Part shown: positions 34,626 to 44,626 of the stretch, piece after piece
Numbering within the stretch: the stretch's first letter is position 1
Layout: each line of letters begins with the position of its first letter
NCBI RefSeq assembly: GCF_000739995.1
Contig: NZ_BBJX01000008.1
Span: 62,001 to 126,000, forward strand
Length of the DNA: 64,000 bases
Reading direction: 5' to 3'
Source: Comamonas granuli NBRC 101663
GTDB lineage: Bacteria; Pseudomonadota; Gammaproteobacteria; Burkholderiales; Burkholderiaceae_C
The notes under the pieces: model-generated
Databases searched by the model: none
Told to the model about the DNA's origin: nothing
Seen by the model: the letters and a program-made list of their open reading frames with translations, nothing else
Made by a program: the position numbers and the translations under genes

Positions 34626-36302
34626 ATGTGGAACAACCTGCGGATCACCCAGCGATTCATCCTGGTACTGAGCTTTTTCTGGCTGTCGGGCGCGGCGGTG
34701 ATTGCGGTCAGCTACTGGGGCCTGTATTCGGCGCGCGATAGCCTCAAGACCCTGCATGACCATTCCATGGCCTTGGCGCTGCGCGCCAACGACCTGGCCG
34801 ATCTGACGGTGCAGAACCGCCTGCAGGTGCTGCTGGCGTTCCAGCATGCGCCCGACAGCCCATTGGCGGCCATCCACCAGCATCCGGTCGATGAGCACCT
34901 GGCGGCCGTGGCGGCCAACCGCGAAAAGGTGCTGCAGGCCGTGCAGTCCATCAATGCGGCCATCACCGACCCCGAGGAAAAGAAGATCGCGGCCGACATC
35001 CATACCGCACGCAACGCCTGGGTGGCCAAGCTCGATGAGGCCACCAAGGCCGTGCAGGCCGGGCAGTTCAGCCCGGAGGTGATGGCCGCCTTCCTGGCCG
35101 CAGGGCGCACCGAGGGCGAGGCGGTGATCCGCAGCGTGCAGCGCTTTCGCGATTACCAGGTGCAGCGCGCCGATGCGTCCTACAAGGAGGGCCAGCGGCG
35201 CTATGACATCGGTTTGATCATCTTCTTCATCGCCACCTTCCTGCTGGGCCTGCCCGGGTCGGCGCTGGGCTTCCTGCTGCTGGCGCGCATGGTGCGCGGC
35301 TTTCGGGCGGCCAATGCCGCGGCTGCGGCCATTGCCGCCAGCGACCTGGCCCACCCCATCGCGCATGAGGGCAAGGACGAGATCGGCGTGATGCTCACGC
35401 AGATGGAGACCATGCGCAGCAACCTCAACCGCATCGTCAGCCAGGTGCACGAGGGTGCCGACACCATCGCCGGCGCCGCGACGCAGGTGGCCACGGGTAC
35501 GCTCGACCTGTCCTCGCGCACCGAGCAGCAGGCCAGCGCGCTGGAGCAGACGGCCTCGGCCACGGAGCAGCTCTCGGGCACCGTACAGCACAACGCCGAC
35601 AACGCCGCCCAGGCCAGCCAGCTCGCCGCGGCGGCCACGGGCGTGGTGCACCGCGGCGGCGCCGTGGTGGGGCAGGTGGTGCAGACCATGGAGGCCATCA
35701 ACACCTCCTCGCGCAAGATCGTGGACATCATCGGCGTGATCGACGGCATCGCCTTCCAGACCAACATCCTGGCCCTCAATGCCGCCGTGGAAGCGGCGCG
35801 TGCGGGCGAGCAGGGGCGGGGCTTCGCCGTGGTGGCCAGCGAGGTGCGCTCCCTGGCCGGGCGCAGCGCCGAGGCCGCCAAGGAGGTCAAGGCGCTCATC
35901 ACCGACTCGGTGGAGAAGGTCGGCATCGGCACCGAGCAGGTCGCCCAGGCCGGCGCCACCATGCAGGAAATCGTCGACGGCATCCAGCGCGTGGCCGACA
36001 TCGTCGGCGAGATCGCCTCGGCCAGCCGCGAGCAGTCCCTGGGCCTGTCGCAGATCAACCAGGCCGTGGCGCACCTGGACGGCGTGACGCAGCAGAACGC
36101 CGCCCTGGTCGAGGAGACCTCGGCCGCGTCCAGCGCGCTGCAGGACCAGGCCCGCCACCTGGCCGCTTTGGCCGGCACCTTCCAGCTCGAGCGCGGCGCC
36201 AAGCTGCGCACTGCCCAGGCCGCAGCCCCCGTGGCGGCGGGCGGGCAGCCGTCCGCGGCCGCCGCCTTGGGCGCGGCGCAGCCGCGCGCCCTGGGACAGT
36301 AA
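34626..36302 (+). CDS. Methyl-accepting chemotaxis protein
   Basis: This 558-residue transmembrane chemoreceptor has a first membrane segment (about 9-31), a periplasmic four-helix-bundle sensor (about 32-190, with many predicted helices), a second membrane segment (about 193-216), a HAMP domain and a long signalling domain. The conserved hairpin tip ([20 protein letters not shown] and [15 protein letters not shown]) near residues 378-412 binds CheA/CheW. The C-terminal tail is Ala/Gly-rich and lacks the NWETF-type pentapeptide, so CheR/CheB tethering through it is not expected. The ligand is unknown. The gene is monocistronic in appearance. Confidence 0.95.
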   Translation: MWNNLRITQRFILVLSFFWLSGAAVIAVSYWGLYSARDSLKTLHDHSMALALRANDLADLTVQNRLQVLLAFQHAPDSPLAAIHQHPVDEHLAAVAANREKVLQAVQSINAAITDPEEKKIAADIHTARNAWVAKLDEATKAVQAGQFSPEVMAAFLAAGRTEGEAVIRSVQRFRDYQVQRADASYKEGQRRYDIGLIIFFIATFLLGLPGSALGFLLLARMVRGFRAANAAAAAIAASDLAHPIAHEGKDEIGVMLTQMETMRSNLNRIVSQVHEGADTIAGAATQVATGTLDLSSRTEQQASALEQTASATEQLSGTVQHNADNAAQASQLAAAATGVVHRGGAVVGQVVQTMEAINTSSRKIVDIIGVIDGIAFQTNILALNAAVEAARAGEQGRGFAVVASEVRSLAGRSAEAAKEVKALITDSVEKVGIGTEQVAQAGATMQEIVDGIQRVADIVGEIASASREQSLGLSQINQAVAHLDGVTQQNAALVEETSAASSALQDQARHLAALAGTFQLERGAKLRTAQAAAPVAAGGQPSAAAALGAAQPRALGQ

Positions 36303-36319
36303 GCACTCTGCGGCTTACC

Positions 36320-36341
36320 CCTTCCCGCATGCGGGAAGGGC
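36320..36341. terminator. Hairpin between the chemoreceptor gene and tsaD
   Basis: CCCTTCCCGC pairs with GCGGGAAGGG around two central bases, making a 22-bp perfect palindrome 18 bp after the chemoreceptor stop. No T-run follows, so factor-independent termination is uncertain. Confidence 0.5.
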
Positions 36342-36365
36342 GCAGGCCCTACACTGGGCGCCACC

Positions 36366-37421
36366 ATGGTCGGACAAGCAGAACAGTGCGTGCTGGGCAT
36401 AGAGTCCTCGTGCGATGAAACCGGCGTGGCGCTGGTGCGCACGCAGGGCGCGGGCGTGCCCGCGCTGCTGGCGCACGCCCTGCACAGCCAGATCGACATG
36501 CACCAGCCCTACGGCGGCGTGGTGCCCGAGCTGGCCAGCCGCGACCACATCCGCCGCGTGCTGCCGCTCACCGACGCCGTGCTGGCCGAGGCCGGCGCTA
36601 CGCTGGCCGAAGTGGACGTGGTGGCCTACACGCGCGGCCCCGGCCTGGCGGGCGCGCTGCTCGTGGGGGCGGGCGTAGCCGCGGCGCTGGCCTGCGCCCT
36701 GGGCAAGCCGGTGCTGGGCGTGCACCACCTCGAGGGGCATCTGCTCTCGCCCTTTCTGAGCAGCGATCCGCCGCAATTCCCCTTCGTGGCCCTGCTGGTG
36801 TCGGGCGGGCACACCCAGCTCATGCGTGTGGACGGCGTGGGCCGCTACACCCTGCTGGGCGAAACCATCGACGACGCGGCCGGCGAGGCCTTCGACAAGT
36901 CCGCCAAGCTGCTGGGCCTGGGCTATCCGGGCGGGCCGGCGCTGGCGCGTCTGGCCGAGTTTGGCGACCCCACGGCCTATGCGCTGCCGCGCCCGCTGCT
37001 GCACAGCGGCAACCTGGACTTCTCCTTTGCCGGCCTCAAGACGGCCGTGCTCACCCAGGCGCGCAAGATCGAGGGCGCGCCCTGCGAGCAGCCGCGCGCC
37101 GACCTGGCGGCGAGTACGCAGGCGGCCATCGTCGAGGTGTTGGTGAAGAAATCGCTCAAGGCCCTGGACGCCACGGGCCTGGCGCGCCTCGTGGTGGCCG
37201 GCGGCGTGGGCGCCAACCGCCTGCTGCGCGAGCAGCTCGATGCGGCCTGCGCCCGGCGCGGCGTGCGCGTGCACTACCCCGAGCTGCACCTGTGCACCGA
37301 CAACGGCGCCATGATCGCGCTGGCCGCGGCCATGCGCCTGCAGGCCGGACTGGAGCAGCCGCGCCGCGACTACGCCTTCGACGTCAAGCCGCGCTGGCCC
37401 CTGGACGCCATCGGCGGCTGA
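36366..37421 (+). CDS. tsaD: tRNA N6-adenosine threonylcarbamoyltransferase TsaD
   Basis: This 351-residue ASKHA-fold enzyme transfers the threonylcarbamoyl group to A37 of ANN-decoding tRNAs, together with TsaB and TsaE. It has the N-terminal phosphate-binding motif [13 protein letters not shown], the conserved [16 protein letters not shown], the metal-binding histidines in HHLEGH and the late nucleotide motif [14 protein letters not shown]. The length is typical. The stop lies 9 bp from the stop of the convergent Na/Pi protein gene. The other tsa genes are not in the window. Confidence 0.96.
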   Translation: MVGQAEQCVLGIESSCDETGVALVRTQGAGVPALLAHALHSQIDMHQPYGGVVPELASRDHIRRVLPLTDAVLAEAGATLAEVDVVAYTRGPGLAGALLVGAGVAAALACALGKPVLGVHHLEGHLLSPFLSSDPPQFPFVALLVSGGHTQLMRVDGVGRYTLLGETIDDAAGEAFDKSAKLLGLGYPGGPALARLAEFGDPTAYALPRPLLHSGNLDFSFAGLKTAVLTQARKIEGAPCEQPRADLAASTQAAIVEVLVKKSLKALDATGLARLVVAGGVGANRLLREQLDAACARRGVRVHYPELHLCTDNGAMIALAAAMRLQAGLEQPRRDYAFDVKPRWPLDAIGG

Positions 37422-37430
37422 GACTGCGGC

Positions 37431-39122
37431 TCAGGCCGGCGGGCGCGGTGCGCCCGCGGAGCGCCGCGCGGGTGCGGCGTCTTCGGTGCGCAGGCGGCTG
37501 GGGGCGAGCACGCCCGCGGTCTCCAGGATGGGGTAGGCCATGGAGCACAGCAGCGAGTTGATGCGCTTGAGCTCGCTCAGCAGGTCGATGTGCAGCGAGC
37601 TCGTCTCTATGCTTTGCACCGAGCGGTCGGCCAGGCGCTCCAGGTGTGCCGTGGCGTAGTCGCGCTCCAGGTCGCGAAAACGCACCTTCTCTTCGAGCAG
37701 GCGCTGCGCGTCGCGCACATCGCCGCTCAGGAACACCCCCATGGCCAGGCGCAGATTGCCCTGCAGGCGGGCGTGCAGCTCGCTGATCTCCTGCATGCCG
37801 GCCTCGGAGAACTGAAAACCCTTCTTGATCTTCTTGTCTTCGATGTCGATGAGCACGCGCTCGATGATGTCGCCGATCTGCTCCATGTTGATGGTGAAGC
37901 CGATGATCTCGGTCCAGCGCCGGCCCTCGCGCTCGTCGAGCTCGGCGCGCGAGAGCTTGGTCAGGTAGTACTTGATGGCCGAGTAGAGCTCGTCCACCGA
38001 ATCGTCGAGCCGGCGCAGCTCGGCCGAGAGCTGGAGGTCGTCGGTGCGGATGACGGTGTGCATGCCCACGAGCATGGTCTCGACCAGGTCGGCCTGGTGC
38101 AGGGCCTCGCGCGCGGCGCAGGAGATGGCCAGCGAGGGCATGGCCAGCGCCGAGGGGTCCAGGTGGTGCGGGCGCAGTGGGCTCTTGCGCGCCGGGTCCT
38201 GCTCGGGGATGAGTCGCGCCATGGCCTGCGCCACCCATTGCGTCAGGCCGATGAAGCCCAGGCTGATGACCACGTTGTAGCCCAGGTGGAACAGCACCAC
38301 GCTGGCGGCGGCGTCGCCGATCAGGGGGTGCGCATGGCGCAGCCACAGGCCGATGAAGGGCGCCACCAGGGCCACGCCCAGCACCTTGAAGGCCATGTTG
38401 CCCAGGGTCACCTGGCGCACCTCGGCCGGGGTCTTGAGCGTGGTCAGCACGGCCAGCAGGCCGCTGCCCAGGTTGGCGCCCAGCACCAGGCCGAAGGCCA
38501 CCTCGATGGGCACCACATGCGCGGCCGCCATGGCCGCGATGAGCAGCACCACGGCCAGGCTGGAGTAGGAGACCACGGCCAGCGTGGCGCCCACGGCCAG
38601 CTCGGTGGGCAGGTCGCTGGTGATGCTGCCCAGGAGCTGGCGCACCATGGGCGCGGCCAGCAGGGGTTCGCTCGCCTCCATCACCAGGCGCAGCGCCAGC
38701 AGGATCAGCCCCAGGCCGATGAGCACGCGCCCCACGCGCCCCGTGGTGCTCTCCTGGCGCGCCAGGAACAGCACCACGCCCACGAAGATGCACAGCGGCG
38801 AGAGCCAGGACAGGTCGGTGGAGAACAGCACCGCCATGAGCGCCGTGCCCACGTCGGCCCCGCGCATGACGGCCAGCGCCGCGGGCAGGGTGATCAGGCC
38901 CTGGCCCACGAAGGACGAGGTCATCAGGGCCGTGGCCGTGCTCGACTGCACCAGCGCGGTCACGCCGATGCCCGAGAGCGCGGCCGTGAAGCGGTTGCCC
39001 ATGCTGCGCGCCAGCAGGCCGCGCAGCTTGGCGCCAAACACCCGCAGCACGCCGGTGCGCACGAGGTAGGTGCCCCAGACGAGCAGGGCAATGGCGGCCA
39101 ACAGGTTGAGCAGGTGCTTCAT
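37431..39122 (-). CDS. Na/Pi cotransporter family protein with PhoU domain
   Basis: This 563-residue protein has an N-terminal SLC34-like transporter part with about eight to nine membrane segments and the family motif QSSTATALMTSSF near residue 59. A C-terminal cytoplasmic PhoU-like helical domain covers about residues 345-540. Such proteins move phosphate with sodium, and the PhoU part probably senses or regulates phosphate. The second inverted-repeat motif is weaker (GANLGSG). It stands alone, convergent with tsaD; 155 bp separate its start from the end of lspA. Confidence 0.93.
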   Translation of the reverse strand: MKHLLNLLAAIALLVWGTYLVRTGVLRVFGAKLRGLLARSMGNRFTAALSGIGVTALVQSSTATALMTSSFVGQGLITLPAALAVMRGADVGTALMAVLFSTDLSWLSPLCIFVGVVLFLARQESTTGRVGRVLIGLGLILLALRLVMEASEPLLAAPMVRQLLGSITSDLPTELAVGATLAVVSYSSLAVVLLIAAMAAAHVVPIEVAFGLVLGANLGSGLLAVLTTLKTPAEVRQVTLGNMAFKVLGVALVAPFIGLWLRHAHPLIGDAAASVVLFHLGYNVVISLGFIGLTQWVAQAMARLIPEQDPARKSPLRPHHLDPSALAMPSLAISCAAREALHQADLVETMLVGMHTVIRTDDLQLSAELRRLDDSVDELYSAIKYYLTKLSRAELDEREGRRWTEIIGFTINMEQIGDIIERVLIDIEDKKIKKGFQFSEAGMQEISELHARLQGNLRLAMGVFLSGDVRDAQRLLEEKVRFRDLERDYATAHLERLADRSVQSIETSSLHIDLLSELKRINSLLCSMAYPILETAGVLAPSRLRTEDAAPARRSAGAPRPPA

Positions 39123-39277
39123 GGGGGGTGCGGGGTCTCCTGGACGGGGGCGGGCCGGGCCACAGGGCCGCGGGCGCGCTGGCGATGGAAAACCTTACAG
39201 CATACCGGTAAATGGCGGTGCCTGCCCGGCGCGCCGCCTATGCTGGCACACGACCTGGGGTTGTTGGGCGTGCGGCC

Positions 39278-39799
39278 TCAGCGTGTGCCGCGCACGCGCA
39301 GCAGCTCGTCGAGCACCAGGCAGGCCGCACCCACGGTGATGCCCGCGTCGGCGATGTTGAAGGCCGGGAAATGCCCGCCCGGGAACATGCCGGCCAGAAA
39401 GGCCCAGTGGAAGTCCAGCATGTCCACCACGTAGCCGTGCAGCAGCCGGTCCAGCACATTGCCCACGGCGCCGCCCAGGATGCTCGAGAGCGCGAACGCA
39501 AAAAGCCTTTGCCCCGGGTGCTGGCGCAATTGCCAGACGATGAACACCGCCGCCGCCACGCCGATGCCGGTGAACAGCCAGCGCTGCCAGCCTCCGGCCG
39601 AAGCCAGGAAGGAGAACGCCGCCCCGGTGTTGTGCGCGCGCACGATATTGAAGAAGCTGGTGACGTGCGTGGCGTCGCCGAGCTGGTAGTAGCCCAGGAT
39701 CAGTGTCTTGGTGAACTGGTCCAGGAGCAGGATGAGCAGCGCCCAGCCCAGCCAGGGCCAGACGCTGGCGCGTGCGCCCGCTGCGGTGGTGCGCGCCAT
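39278..39799 (-). CDS. lspA: Lipoprotein signal peptidase LspA
   Basis: This 173-residue inner-membrane aspartyl protease cleaves signal peptides of lipidated prolipoproteins. It has four membrane segments and both catalytic-aspartate motifs, NVLDRL and FNIADAGI, as well as NTGAAFS. The ATG at 39799 is two bases after the ileS stop, so translation is probably coupled. The order ribF-ileS-lspA is the widespread bacterial arrangement. Confidence 0.96.
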   Translation of the reverse strand: MARTTAAGARASVWPWLGWALLILLLDQFTKTLILGYYQLGDATHVTSFFNIVRAHNTGAAFSFLASAGGWQRWLFTGIGVAAAVFIVWQLRQHPGQRLFAFALSSILGGAVGNVLDRLLHGYVVDMLDFHWAFLAGMFPGGHFPAFNIADAGITVGAACLVLDELLRVRGTR

Positions 39800-39801
39800 G
39801 C

Positions 39802-42684
39802 TCAGGCGCAGGTCCGGCTCTCGCCGGGGCCTTCCAGGTTGCTCACGCAGCGGCCGCACAGCGTCGGGTGCGCGGCGCTCTGGCCCACGTCGGCGCTGTA
39901 GTGCCAGCAGCGTTCGCATTTGGTATCGGAACTGGCTAAAACGCTGATCTGTAAAGCGTCACCAGCTACCAATTCAATAGCGGACACAATGCACACGAAC
40001 TTCAGGTCCGCGCCCAGGCTGGCGAGCAGGGCGTGGTCTTCCGGCGGCGCCGTGAGGCGCACCGTGGCCTGCAGCGAGGAGCCCACGGTGCCGGCCGCGC
40101 GCACGTTCTCGATCTCCTTGTTCACGGCGTCGCGCAGCGCGCGGATGCGCTCCCACTTGGCCAGCAGGCCTTCGTCGCCCTGGGGCAGGGTCTGGAAGGT
40201 TTCGAGGAAGATGGACGCCGAGTGGCCGAACACCTTCCAGGCCTCCTCGGCGGTGAAGGAGAGGAAGGGCGCCATCCAGCGCAGCATGGCGTGCGTGATC
40301 TGGTACAGCGCGGTCTGCGCGCTGCGCCGCGCCAGGCTCTTGGGGGCCGTGGTGTAGAGGCGGTCCTTGAGCACGTCCAGGTAAAAGCCGCCCAGGTCCT
40401 CGGAGCAATAGAGCTGCAGCTTGGCCACCACGGGGTGGAATTCATACACCTGGTAATGCGCCAGGATGTCCTGCTGCAGCTGCGCCGCACGCGCCAGCGC
40501 CCAGCGGTCGATCTCCAGCATGTCGGTGAAGGGCACGGCGTCCTGCGCGGCGTCGAAGTCGCTCACGTTGGCCAGCAGAAAGCGCAGGGTGTTGCGGATG
40601 CGGCGGTAGGCGTCGACCACGCGCGCGAGGATCTTGTCGTCGATGGCCAGGTCGCCCGAGTAGTCGGTGGCGGCGCACCACAGGCGGATGATCTCGGCGC
40701 CGAGCTTGTTGCTCACCTCCTGCGGCGAGACGGTGTTGCCCAGCGACTTGCTCATCTTCTTGCCCTGGCCGTCCACCGTGAAGCCGTGCGTGAGCAGGCC
40801 GCGGTAGGGTGCGCGGCCGAAGATGGCGCTGGCCAGCAGCAGCGAGCTGTGGAACCAGCCGCGGTGCTGGTCATGGCCTTCGAGGTAGAGGTCGGCCTCG
40901 GGGCCCTCGTCGTGGTGCATGCCCGCGTGCGTGCCGCGCAGCACATGCCAGAAGGTGGAGCCGGAGTCGAACCAGACCTCCAGGATGTCGGTGCTCTTGG
41001 TGTAGACCTGGGCGTCCTGCGCGCCCAGGATGTCCTCGGTGCGCACGCGGCTCCAGGCCTCGACGCCGCCCTGCTCGACGATGTCTGCCGCCTGGTCGAT
41101 GATCTCCATGGTGCGCGGGTGCAGCTCGCCCGAATCCTGGTGCAGGAAGAAGGGCAGCGGTACGCCCCAGGAGCGCTGGCGCGAGATGCACCAGTCGGGC
41201 CGGCCGGCGATCATGTCGCGCAGGCGCGCCTTGCCGTTCTCGGGGTAGAAATGCGTGTGCTCGATGGCCTGCAGCGCGATCTGGCGCAGCGTCTGGGCGG
41301 GCTTTTGCGCCGGGTCGGTGAACACGCCTTCGCCCTCGTCCATGCGCACGAACCACTGCGCCGCGGCGCGGTAGATCACGGGCGACTTGTGGCGCCAGCA
41401 GTGCGGGTAGCTGTGCGTGATGGTGGTGGTGCCCATCAGGCGCCCGGCGGCCTGCAGCGCCTCGATGATGATGGGGCAGGCCTTCCAGATGTTCATGCCG
41501 CCGAACAGGGCCAGCGATTCGTCGTAGCGGCCGTTGCCCAGCACGGGGTTGAGGATGTCGTCGTACTCCAGGCCGTGCGCCACGCAGGAGTTGAAGTCTT
41601 CCACGCCGTAGGCAGGCGAGGAGTGCACGATACCCGTGCCGTCGCTGGCCGTGGCGTAGTCGGCCAGGTACACGGGCGAGAGGCGCTTGTAGCCCTCGTG
41701 CACGTCGTGCAACGGGTGCTCGAACTCGATGCCCGCGAGCTTCTCGCCCTGGGTGTAGGCGACGATGCCAAATTTTCCATCTTGGTCAAGCTCGTATCTT
41801 GAGAGGCACGATGCGACCAGCGATGACGCAAGAATTAGAAGACCACGTTCGGTATCAACCAGCGAGTATTCAAGTTCAGGATTCAGATTCAGGGCCTGGT
41901 TTGCCGGGATGGTCCAAGCTGTAGTAGTCCAGATGACGATAAAAATGTCTTTGGCTTGATATTTTGATGAGTCCTTAACTCCAAAAGCGTCAAATACTTG
42001 CTGACGGTCGTGCGCCTTGAAGGCAACGTCCAGCGTCTGGCTCTTCTTGTCCTGGTATTCGATCTCGAACTCGGCCAGCGAGGAGCCGCAGTCAAAGCAC
42101 CAGTACACGGGCTTGAGGCCGCGGTAGACGAAGCCACGCTCCATGACTTTCTTGAGCGCGCGCAATTGCCCCGCCTCGCTGGCGAAGTTCATGGTCTTGT
42201 AGGGGTTGTCCCACTCCCCGAGCACGCCCAGGCGCTTGAAGTCCGCCATCTGCTGGGCGATCTGCTCGGTGGCGAAGGCGCGGCCGCGCGCTTGCATCTC
42301 GTCGCGCGGCAGGTTGCGGCCGTGCAGCTTTTCGATGGCGTTCTCGATCGGCAGTCCGTGGCAGTCCCAGCCCGGGGTGTAGAGCGCGTCGAAGCCCTCG
42401 AGCTGGCGCGCCTTGGTGATCATGTCCTTGAGGACCTTGTTCACTGCGTGGCCGATGTGGATCTGCCCGTTGGCGTAGGGCGGGCCGTCGTGCAGGATGA
42501 ACTTCGGCGCGCCGCGGCGCGCGGCGCGCAGCTTCTTGTAGACGCCCTTCTCGTCCCATTCCCGGGCCCATTGCGGCTCGCGCTTGGGCAGGTCGCCGCG
42601 CATGGGGAACGGCGTGTCGGGCATGTTGAGCGTGGCGCGGTAGCCGCTCGCGGGGGCGTTCTTGGCGTTCGTCGGTTCGGACAT
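39802..42684 (-). CDS. ileS: Isoleucyl-tRNA synthetase
   Basis: This 960-residue class I synthetase has the HIGH motif in [14 protein letters not shown] (near residue 72), the CP1 editing domain opening with [19 protein letters not shown] in [12 protein letters not shown] and a C-terminal zinc site (CERCWHY ... CGRC). It charges and proofreads tRNA-Ile. The ATG at 42684 is the first that starts at the family N-terminus. Two anomalies are visible: a low-GC patch over the start of the editing domain (41761-42000), and a copy of the dispersed 60-nt element before the zinc site (about residues 901-920). Neither breaks the frame or a core motif. Confidence 0.97.
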   Translation of the reverse strand: MSEPTNAKNAPASGYRATLNMPDTPFPMRGDLPKREPQWAREWDEKGVYKKLRAARRGAPKFILHDGPPYANGQIHIGHAVNKVLKDMITKARQLEGFDALYTPGWDCHGLPIENAIEKLHGRNLPRDEMQARGRAFATEQIAQQMADFKRLGVLGEWDNPYKTMNFASEAGQLRALKKVMERGFVYRGLKPVYWCFDCGSSLAEFEIEYQDKKSQTLDVAFKAHDRQQVFDAFGVKDSSKYQAKDIFIVIWTTTAWTIPANQALNLNPELEYSLVDTERGLLILASSLVASCLSRYELDQDGKFGIVAYTQGEKLAGIEFEHPLHDVHEGYKRLSPVYLADYATASDGTGIVHSSPAYGVEDFNSCVAHGLEYDDILNPVLGNGRYDESLALFGGMNIWKACPIIIEALQAAGRLMGTTTITHSYPHCWRHKSPVIYRAAAQWFVRMDEGEGVFTDPAQKPAQTLRQIALQAIEHTHFYPENGKARLRDMIAGRPDWCISRQRSWGVPLPFFLHQDSGELHPRTMEIIDQAADIVEQGGVEAWSRVRTEDILGAQDAQVYTKSTDILEVWFDSGSTFWHVLRGTHAGMHHDEGPEADLYLEGHDQHRGWFHSSLLLASAIFGRAPYRGLLTHGFTVDGQGKKMSKSLGNTVSPQEVSNKLGAEIIRLWCAATDYSGDLAIDDKILARVVDAYRRIRNTLRFLLANVSDFDAAQDAVPFTDMLEIDRWALARAAQLQQDILAHYQVYEFHPVVAKLQLYCSEDLGGFYLDVLKDRLYTTAPKSLARRSAQTALYQITHAMLRWMAPFLSFTAEEAWKVFGHSASIFLETFQTLPQGDEGLLAKWERIRALRDAVNKEIENVRAAGTVGSSLQATVRLTAPPEDHALLASLGADLKFVCIVSAIELVAGDALQISVLASSDTKCERCWHYSADVGQSAAHPTLCGRCVSNLEGPGESRTCA
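39924..39983 (-). repeat. Dispersed two-hairpin element, copy 7 (inside ileS)
   Basis: GCTA pairs with TAGC, and ACGCT pairs with AGCGT in the second hairpin; both halves of the second stem have changed together compared with AGCGCT copies. It is in the same sense as ileS and encodes the variable stretch just before the C-terminal zinc motif. Confidence 0.55.
41761..42000 (-). other. Low-GC mosaic patch within ileS
   Basis: By direct count this 240-bp stretch is about 45% G+C (the last 60 bp about 33%), while the rest of ileS looks well above 60%. It uses codons such as AAA, GAT, TCA and ATT that are rare in the flanks. It covers the beginning of the CP1 editing domain and remains in frame. 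Confidence 0.75.
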
Positions 42685-42782
42685 GGTGAAACCTTCCAAT
42701 CGGGGGTTGCGGGCGCCGGGCCGGCAACACGGATGCAGAGAGGGCAGGGCGGAGCCTGCCGGACGGGGCGAAGGCGACCCCG

Positions 42783-43817
42783 TCAAATTCGGTCGCGCGT
42801 GGTCTGGCGGCGGGTTTCGGCGTGGGCGGCGAACCAGGCGCGCGCATCCGCACAGTCCCGGGCGATGCCTTGGGTGAGGGCGTCCAGGCTGTCGTACTTC
42901 AACTCGTCGTGCAGTTTGTGCAGCAGTTCCACGCGGATGATTTTACCGTAGCCCCCCTCGGGCCCCAGATGCCGCGGCCACTCCAGGCAATGCGTCTCCA
43001 GCAGCACGCGGCCGCCGTTGACGTCGCGCGCGTCCAGCGAGGGGCGCACCCCCAGGTTGGCCACGCCGGGCAGGGGCGTCTCGTGCAGGCCGTGCACCCA
43101 CACGGCGAAGATGCCGCTGGCGGCGGGCTTCCAGTGCGCAAAGCGCAGGTTCAGGGTGCGAAAGCCGTCGCCCGCGCCCTGGCGGGCCTCGCCCAGGCTG
43201 CGTCCCAGCCGGCGCCCGCGCACCACATGGCCGCTGATGGCGTAGGGGCGGCCCAGCAACTGCTCGGCGTCCTGCAGGCGGCCGGCGGCCAGCGCGGCGC
43301 GCACCTCGGAGCTGGAGACGCGCAGGCCGTGCACCTCGTAGCTGTTCATGCGCGCCACGTCGAAGCCCTGGGCCTGCCCTGCGGCGTCAAGCAGCCCATA
43401 GTCGCCCGCGCGCTGCGCGCCGAAGCGGAAGTCGTCGCCCACCAGCACGTAGCGCGCGCCCAGGCCGCGCACCAGCACCTCGTCGATGAAGGCCTGCGGC
43501 GACTGCGCGGCCAGGCGCGCATCGAAAGGCAGCACCACGGCCTGCTGCACGCCGCAGCGCGCCAGCTCGGCGAGCTTGTCGCGCAGCGTGCCGATGCGCG
43601 CCGGGGCGAGTTCGGGCTTGTTCAGCGCCTGGGCGAAGTAGTCGCGCGGGTGCGGCTCGAAGGTGAGCGCGCAGCTGGGCACGCCGCGCTGCGCCGCCTC
43701 GCTGTTGAGCAGGGCGATCATCGCCTGGTGCCCGCGGTGCACGCCGTCGAAGTTGCCGATGGTGAGGGCGCACGCGGGGGCGATGTCCGGGTGGCGGAAT
43801 CCGCGGAAGATCTTCAT
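42783..43817 (-). CDS. ribF: Bifunctional riboflavin kinase / FAD synthetase
   Basis: This 344-residue enzyme phosphorylates riboflavin to FMN and adenylates it to FAD. The N-terminal nucleotidyltransferase domain has [10 protein letters not shown] at residues 22-31 and VGDDFRFG near residue 126. The C-terminal riboflavin kinase domain includes [11 protein letters not shown]. It is first in the ribF-ileS-lspA block, about 98 bp before ileS. A degenerate copy of the dispersed element lies just upstream of its start. No FMN riboswitch is visible. Confidence 0.95.
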   Translation of the reverse strand: MKIFRGFRHPDIAPACALTIGNFDGVHRGHQAMIALLNSEAAQRGVPSCALTFEPHPRDYFAQALNKPELAPARIGTLRDKLAELARCGVQQAVVLPFDARLAAQSPQAFIDEVLVRGLGARYVLVGDDFRFGAQRAGDYGLLDAAGQAQGFDVARMNSYEVHGLRVSSSEVRAALAAGRLQDAEQLLGRPYAISGHVVRGRRLGRSLGEARQGAGDGFRTLNLRFAHWKPAASGIFAVWVHGLHETPLPGVANLGVRPSLDARDVNGGRVLLETHCLEWPRHLGPEGGYGKIIRVELLHKLHDELKYDSLDALTQGIARDCADARAWFAAHAETRRQTTRDRI

Positions 43818-43820
43818 GGG

Positions 43821-43880
43821 GCGGTATCTTTTTTGTAGCGCCTGGCGCGCGGCCCTGCAGCGCAGGACATCGATGGGACA
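43821..43880 (+). repeat. Dispersed two-hairpin element, copy 8 (degenerate)
   Basis: TAT, TAGC and TGGCGC fall at the family spacings, but both stems carry mismatches. It is three bases upstream of the ribF start in antisense orientation. Confidence 0.3.
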
Positions 43881-43990
43881 GGAAATGAGCGTATATTGTG
43901 ACGCAGCCGCGCCGGCCCCCGGTCCGGGCAGGCGCGGCGCCAGGCATTTGCATCGATTCCTTGCCCGTGGCTTGTACGAGGAGGCGTGTC

Positions 43991-44548
43991 GTGAAGGTCT
44001 TGAAGCTCTCCGCCCAGGGCTTGCCCCAGGCGTGGATTTCGCTGGAGCAGGCGGTGCTGCACTACGCCGCCGGCGAGGTGCGCTGGGAGTCCGGGGGCGA
44101 GATCGCCGTGTTCCACGGCGGGCACAACGCCCTCACGGGGCGGCAGTCGGTGATCGCGGTCAACAGCATCATCGGCACCCGCGGTGTGCCGGTCATCAAC
44201 CCCTTCGAGCTGCAGCCCGGCCTCACCAACGGCAAGCTCTTCGTGCGCGACCGCCAGGTCTGCGCCTACTGCGGCGGGCATTTTCCCGAGGAGCTGCTCA
44301 CGCGCGAGCACATCGTCCCCTGCGCCAAGGGGGGGCGGGACCACTGGATGAACGTGGTCACGGCCTGCCGCCCGTGCAACCACCGCAAGGGCCCGCGCAC
44401 GCCCGAGCAGGCGCACATGCCCCTGCTGTACGCGCCCTATGTGCCCAGCCTGTGGGAGGACTTCATCCTGCGCAACCGGCGCATCCTGGCCGACCAGATG
44501 CAATTCCTGATGGCGCATGTGCCCAAGTCTTCGCGTCTGTTGCATTGA
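43991..44548 (+). CDS. HNH endonuclease-like protein
   Basis: This 185-residue protein contains a complete HNH nuclease core: CAYCGG, then REHIVPCAKGG, then NVVTACRPCNHRKG (about residues 92-135). The two CxxC pairs bind structural zinc and the histidines form the metal-dependent active site. The N-terminal 90 residues are a domain I do not recognise. The GTG start at 43991 has a GAGGAGG site six bases upstream; reading further upstream would add a proline/arginine-rich stretch. There is no restriction-modification partner nearby, so its role (repair, RNA processing or other) is open. Confidence 0.88.
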   Translation: MKVLKLSAQGLPQAWISLEQAVLHYAAGEVRWESGGEIAVFHGGHNALTGRQSVIAVNSIIGTRGVPVINPFELQPGLTNGKLFVRDRQVCAYCGGHFPEELLTREHIVPCAKGGRDHWMNVVTACRPCNHRKGPRTPEQAHMPLLYAPYVPSLWEDFILRNRRILADQMQFLMAHVPKSSRLLH

Positions 44549-44581
44549 TGGTGAGACGCCCCCAGGGCGCGCGCATCCATG

Positions 44582-44606
44582 AAAAAACGCGGCCGGGGGC
44601 CGCGTT
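44582..44606 (-). terminator. Intrinsic terminator of the acyl-CoA dehydrogenase operon
   Basis: On the minus strand AACGCGGCC pairs with GGCCGCGTT around three bases, followed by a run of T. It lies 20 bp beyond the stop of the small acyl-CoA dehydrogenase. The other strand could form the same stem and serve the HNH gene less well. Confidence 0.85.
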
Positions 44607-44626
44607 GGTGGGGGCATGGCGCGCCG

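Noticed and set aside
34618-34640. GATGCTATG upstream of the chemoreceptor gene considered as another dispersed element
   Set aside because: Only the first few bases match; AGCTG and GCGCTT are absent at the required spacings.
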